The notes under the pieces: generated by a model
What the model saw: the letters and a program-made list of their open reading frames with translations, nothing else
What the model was told of the DNA's origin: nothing
The model's database searches: none
Made by a program: the position numbers and the translations under genes
NCBI RefSeq assembly: GCF_000430005.1
Contig: NZ_KE387019.1
Span: 1-53,562 of the forward strand
Direction of reading: 5' to 3'
Source: Desulfovibrio cuneatus DSM 11391
GTDB taxonomy: Bacteria; Desulfobacterota; Desulfovibrionia; Desulfovibrionales; Desulfovibrionaceae
DNA length: 53,562 bases
Shown here: piece by piece, positions 50,654 through 53,562 of the stretch
Layout of the letters: each line of letters starts with the position of its first letter
How positions within the stretch are numbered: position 1 is the stretch's first letter

Positions 50654-51397
50654 CTATTTGCCAATCCACTTTTTACGCAGTTCAGCTTCAATGCCTTTTG
50701 CCTGCACAGCAGCAATGCCTTTGTTTAACAGTTCCACCAGTTGCTTGTTGCCTTTTTCCACAGCAAAGCCATAGTATTCAGGTTCTGCAGCGGGCAGAAT
50801 GGCAGCAAGCTTCATGCTTTTGGCATATTCGGGGTTGGCAAGAATAAAGTTTTTTGCGGTGGAATCGTCTGCCACAACGCCCTGAATGCGGCCTGCTGCC
50901 ATGGCAGCCATGGCCATGCCAATTTCATCGTAGCTTTTGGACTTCACACCAGGGGCTGCTTTTACAGCCATAAAGCCTGTGGTGCCAATTTGGGAACCCA
51001 CTTCCTTGCCTTTCATGTCTTCAAGGCCTTTGGCTTCAATCGTGTTGGGCACCACAAGAGCCTGGCGCACTTCATAGTACGGGTTGCTGAAGTCCAGAAT
51101 TTTCTTGCGTTCATCGGTAATGGTGACGGAAGAAGAGATAATGTCGTATTTTTTTGTGGCAAGGCCAGCAAAAATACCTTCCCAGGCAACGCTTTTATGT
51201 TCAACTTCAAAGCCGGCTTCTTTTGCTACGGCATCAATATAATCAACAGAATACCCCACAATTTTGCGATTTTCATCCATATACTCCATGGGGGGCCAGG
51301 TTGCGTCGTGGGCAACCACAAATTTTTGGGGTGCAGCCAGTGCGCTGGAAGTGAGTGCCATGAAAAGGGTAAGGCCGAGTAACAGTGTTCTGGTCAT
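50654..51397 (-). CDS. glnH: Periplasmic polar amino-acid binding protein
   Basis: A 247-residue SBP family 3 protein. Sec signal MTRTLLLGLTLFMALTSSAL with AxA-type site ALAA, then the ligand domain: FVVAHDATWPPMEYMDENRK, GYSVDYIDAVAKEAGFEVEH, SSSVTITDERKKILDFSNPY, GKEVGSQIGTTGFMAVKAA. Captures an amino acid (glutamine, histidine or similar) for GlnPQ. AAGGAG before the ATG at 51397. Specificity is not decidable by eye. Confidence 0.94.
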   Translation of the reverse strand: MTRTLLLGLTLFMALTSSALAAPQKFVVAHDATWPPMEYMDENRKIVGYSVDYIDAVAKEAGFEVEHKSVAWEGIFAGLATKKYDIISSSVTITDERKKILDFSNPYYEVRQALVVPNTIEAKGLEDMKGKEVGSQIGTTGFMAVKAAPGVKSKSYDEIGMAMAAMAAGRIQGVVADDSTAKNFILANPEYAKSMKLAAILPAAEPEYYGFAVEKGNKQLVELLNKGIAAVQAKGIEAELRKKWIGK

Positions 51398-51904
51398 GTA
51401 GTACTCCTTGGCTTGTTTACGCCGTGCCGGCGGGTACGTTATAGCGTTCGGCAGAGGTGTGAAAAAAACTATCTTCGCTATTGCCGCAGGCTTTGTCAAT
51501 GCAGCATATGGAGGAAAACTCTGTTGTACGGCTCATCAGCCGGGGGGCACCGGGGCTGTTTGGCTTGCAAAATAACGCTACAGAGCGTGTTGTTTGCCGG
51601 TAAAATTACCTCTATATGATGTTTCTTTTGATGAAAAATTTGTCAGGAATAAAGAGAGAGCCAGAAGGTGAGGGGGAAAAAGAGAAAGACGCCCTTCATG
51701 TATTGACAAACCCCCTTTGGGCGTTTACCCCTAAACCAGATTACCTTTGAGATATTACCTTCTCAAGGTTCAGGGTACGTTTGGTGGCGTGCTGTAAACG
51801 CATGCAACAACTGTATGCCCTGTGCTACGGGCGGGTGCTTTGGTACCCCCAGAGCAATTTCAACGTGAAGTTGCTTGAGCTGTTAACAACTTTGGAGGCT
51901 TTAC
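51398..51904. other. Divergent regulatory region, glnH / HesB-like gene
   Basis: About 500 bases with no gene seen. It carries the leftward glnH promoter (AT-rich near 51600-51650) and a long plus-strand leader with several hairpins, including ACCTTTGAG/CTCAAGGT at 51743-51767, before the HesB-like start. Confidence 0.45.
51703..51731 (+). promoter_or_regulatory. Possible promoter for the HesB-like gene
   Basis: A consensus TTGACA (51703-51708) followed after 17 bases by TACCCC, a poor -10. If used, it gives a leader of about 165 bases containing several hairpins. An ACGCCC/GGGCGT dyad spans it. Confidence 0.3.
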
Positions 51905-52234
51905 ATGATAACCTTGACTGAAAAGGCCCAGCAAGAGCTGGATGCCTACTTTGAAGGCAAAGAGGTAGGCGCCATTCGCGTGTATCTTTCTGCTGGTGGC
52001 TGAAGCGGCCCACGCCTGATGTTGGCTCTGGATGAGTCCAACGACGCTGATTCCGTGTTCACCCAAGGACCGTACAAGTTTTGCATTGAACAAGATCTGC
52101 TTGCAAAAGTGGAAGCTGTTACCATCGACTTTACCTACATGGGCTTTTCTGTTGAACCCCAAGTCGCCCTTGGCGGCGGCGGTAGCAGTTGCTCTGTTGG
52201 TGGCGGTGGGTGCAGCGGTTGCGGTTCCCATTAG
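51905..52234 (+). CDS. HesB/IscA-like selenoprotein (in-frame UGA read as selenocysteine)
   Basis: An A-type iron-sulfur carrier-like protein of 109 residues if the TGA at 52001-52003 is decoded as Sec33. Before it: ITLTEKAQQELDAYF and IRVYLSAGG. After it, without a break in frame: SGPRLMLALDESNDADSVF, VTIDFTYMGFSVEP, and a cysteine-rich glycine tail (GGGGSSCSVGGGGCSGCGSH). In IscA/HesB the residue after this GG is the first conserved cluster-ligand cysteine (GGCSG), so UGA sits exactly at a functional Cys position. A SECIS-like hairpin follows at 52021-52042. GGAGG stands 6 bases before the ATG. HesB-like selenoproteins are known in anaerobes. A plain stop would leave a 32-residue fragment without ligands. 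Confidence 0.88.
52021..52042 (+). promoter_or_regulatory. Bacterial SECIS-like element
   Basis: GTTGG plus CTC (52021-52028) pairs with GAG and CCAAC (52034-52036, 52038-52042), with one bulged T at 52037 and apical loop TGGAT (52029-52033). The loop starts 25 bases after the UGA and has G in its first positions, within the usual 16-37-base window for SelB recognition. In E. coli fdhF the bulged U is on the 5' side; here it is on the 3' side. Confidence 0.7.
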
Positions 52235-52253
52235 AGCTTTTTTACAAAAGCTC
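52234..52253 (+). terminator. Hairpin after the HesB-like gene
   Basis: GAGCTTTT pairs with AAAAGCTC around TTAC, starting on the last base of the stop codon. The T-run lies within the stem, so it is a possible weak terminator. Confidence 0.35.
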
Positions 52254-52378
52254 AGGCTGAGAATATCTGAAGAGGCACCCCGTGCCTTGTGGCGCAACAG
52301 CGTGTGTTCTGGCCAATATCCCATGGGGTAATGGCATGAAGGAAGAATAACGCTGGCGCACATGTTGCTGTTTATAGT

Positions 52379-52410
52379 GGTGCAGGTGTGCTTTTTGGCG
52401 TGCCTGCACC
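52379..52410 (+). terminator. Hairpin upstream of prmA
   Basis: GGTGCAGG (52379-52386) pairs with CCTGCACC (52403-52410) across a 16-base loop, followed by TGTTTTGC. Confidence 0.4.
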
Positions 52411-52463
52411 TGTTTTGCTCATTGTTGGTAACGGGTGTTGTTGTGCACCGTTTAAATGGAATA

Positions 52464-52485
52464 GTCCCTGCACGGGGCTTTTTTT
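52464..52485 (+). terminator. Terminator or attenuator just before prmA
   Basis: GTCCC (52464-52468) pairs with GGGGC (52474-52478), followed by seven T (52479-52485), only 25 bases before the prmA ATG. It may end hesB transcription or attenuate prmA. Confidence 0.6.
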
Positions 52486-52510
52486 ATATGACTTTCTGGG
52501 AGAAAGAGTG

Positions 52511-53410
52511 ATGGCAGAATTGGCACGGTTACGAATTGATGTGGCCCCGGAAGCGCTGGACGTGCTGGAAGGCATTCTTGCCATGTATGTGCCCTATGGC
52601 TGGGAAGAAGGCCAGGGGGAACAAGGCCGGGCCCGCTGCATTGTGCATTCAGGCCATCAGGGGTTTTGTGCGGAACTGGCAGAAACCGTGCGCCATCAAA
52701 TGCCAGATGCTTTCGTGCAGTTAGACACAGTGGAAGAACTGAACTGGGTGGAAGTATGGAAAGAATTTTTTACCCCGGTGCAGGGGGGAGAGCATTTTCT
52801 TGTTCTGGCCCCATGGATGGAAAAAGAACGGGCCGAAACAACCCGCATTCCCATTGTCATTGAGCCAAAAATGGCTTTTGGCACAGGCCACCACCCCACC
52901 ACAGCCCTGTGTTTGGACGCCATTTCCCTGCTGTTTGCCGAAGGGCACATTGCCCCAGGTATGAGCTTTTTTGACCTTGGCACTGGTTCTGGCATTCTGG
53001 GCCTTGGGGCTGCCAAGCTTGGCCTTGTGGGGGAAGGGGTAGACATTGACGGCCCTTCCATTATCAACGCCCTGGAAAACCGCGAAATTAACGGCCTGAC
53101 TGAGCAGCAGTTCCAACTGCGCCAGGGGGGTGTTGAACTGGCTTCCGGTGCATACCACCTGATAACGGCCAATATTCTTGCAGAACCCTTAAAGTTTATG
53201 GCACCCAATATTGTGAACCGCCTCGCCCGCCAGGAAACATTTGGCCTGCTTCCCCCGTTGCCCCATGAACGGCAGTTCGGCTGCCTTGTGCTTTCCGGCC
53301 TGCTGGTGACCCAGGCCGATGCTGTGGAAGCTGCTTATACCAGCCTTGGGCTACCCCCTGCGCGGCGTCTGGTTGGTGGGGAGTGGGCTGCCCTTATTTT
53401 CATGAGCTAG
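52511..53410 (+). CDS. prmA: Ribosomal protein L11 methyltransferase
   Basis: A 299-residue SAM-dependent methyltransferase that modifies lysines and the N-terminus of L11. N-terminal substrate domain (WVEVWKEFFTPVQGGEHF), then FGTGHHPTTALCLDAI, SAM motif I FFDLGTGSGILGLGAAKLG, motif II GVDIDGPSIINALEN, and ITANILAEPL. Start ATG at 52511 follows GGGAG; earlier codons in the frame lie within the terminator hairpin. Stop abuts element D. Confidence 0.94.
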   Translation: MAELARLRIDVAPEALDVLEGILAMYVPYGWEEGQGEQGRARCIVHSGHQGFCAELAETVRHQMPDAFVQLDTVEELNWVEVWKEFFTPVQGGEHFLVLAPWMEKERAETTRIPIVIEPKMAFGTGHHPTTALCLDAISLLFAEGHIAPGMSFFDLGTGSGILGLGAAKLGLVGEGVDIDGPSIINALENREINGLTEQQFQLRQGGVELASGAYHLITANILAEPLKFMAPNIVNRLARQETFGLLPPLPHERQFGCLVLSGLLVTQADAVEAAYTSLGLPPARRLVGGEWAALIFMS

Positions 53411-53562
53411 GGAAACGCTGATTTATTCCGCTTGGCGGTGTTGCTTGCTTTTTTTCAAGGGAGCTAACATTAAGGTTTACCGAGCTTTATGCAAGAGTCT
53501 TCACTAAAGCCGACGGCAGTCGCGAGCGTAGCGAGCCGTGGAGCGAGGGCGGAGGGTGCGGG
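53410..53562. repeat. Inverted-repeat element, copy D, cut by the window end
   Basis: Begins GGGAAACGCTGATTTATTCC on the last base of the prmA stop, then GCTTGGCGG and a T7 run, as in the family. It contains the 49-bp module at 53503-53551. The right arm lies beyond the window. Confidence 0.75.

Noticed and set aside
51905-52003. Reading the HesB-like gene as a pseudogene with a nonsense mutation
   Set aside because: The frame, cysteines and codon pattern are intact after the TGA, the TGA falls exactly on a conserved ligand cysteine, and a SECIS-like stem follows.

Overview
The window looks like chromosomal DNA of a moderately GC-rich member of the Desulfovibrionaceae (sulfate-reducing Desulfobacterota). 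The evidence is the gene set, not a database match: a TAT-exported periplasmic [NiFe] hydrogenase pair, an HMGL-type (Re)-citrate synthase next to isocitrate dehydrogenase, an F1Fo operon that starts with two b-type stator genes and lacks a and c, rubrerythrin, the rho/carD/pth neighbourhood, and an IscA/HesB-like gene read through an in-frame UGA. I do not name a species.

Layout. 1-3862: 3' end of a giant RTX/cadherin-like secreted adhesin with exact 1476-bp in-frame repeats. 4170-7154: icd and a citrate-synthase/Cache fusion (minus). 7298-8949: gluQ and rubrerythrin (plus). 9064-13445: a lipoprotein, a small coiled protein, rho, carD and pth (minus). 13613-19439: ATP synthase operon atpF'-F-H-A-G-D-C (minus). 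19539-25922: rod-shape cluster mreB-mreC-mreD-mrdA-rodA plus a bactofilin (minus); mreC appears to start at AUU. 26304-29801: dnaE. 30087-33088: a MATE transporter, tRNA-Thr(CGT), a small membrane protein and a LysE exporter. 33255-36056: hynB-hynA hydrogenase. 36493-39129: clpB. 39596-41337: phosphoesterase and glycosyltransferase. 41559-45380: fau, pgeF, a GGT-like hydrolase and a small exported protein (plus). 45668-48336: AI-2E-type permease and cvpA-mazG. 48735-51397: polar amino-acid ABC importer glnH-glnP-glnQ. 51905-53410: HesB-like selenoprotein and prmA.

The most notable points are: (i) a probable HesB/IscA-family selenoprotein whose first cluster-ligand position is UGA, followed at the right distance by a bacterial SECIS-like hairpin; (ii) mreC starting at AUU behind a strong Shine-Dalgarno inside the end of mreB; (iii) a family of short inverted-repeat elements confined, as far as I can see, to the last 14 kb; (iv) a sensory Cache domain fused to an HMGL-type citrate synthase; (v) an array of five adjacent perfect hairpins after pgeF.

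Most of the window is housekeeping chromosome. Operons are tight (ATGA overlaps at mrdA/rodA, glycosyltransferase/phosphoesterase and cvpA/mazG), and many units end in clear stem-loop terminators. No integrase, transposase, CRISPR array or rRNA was seen.
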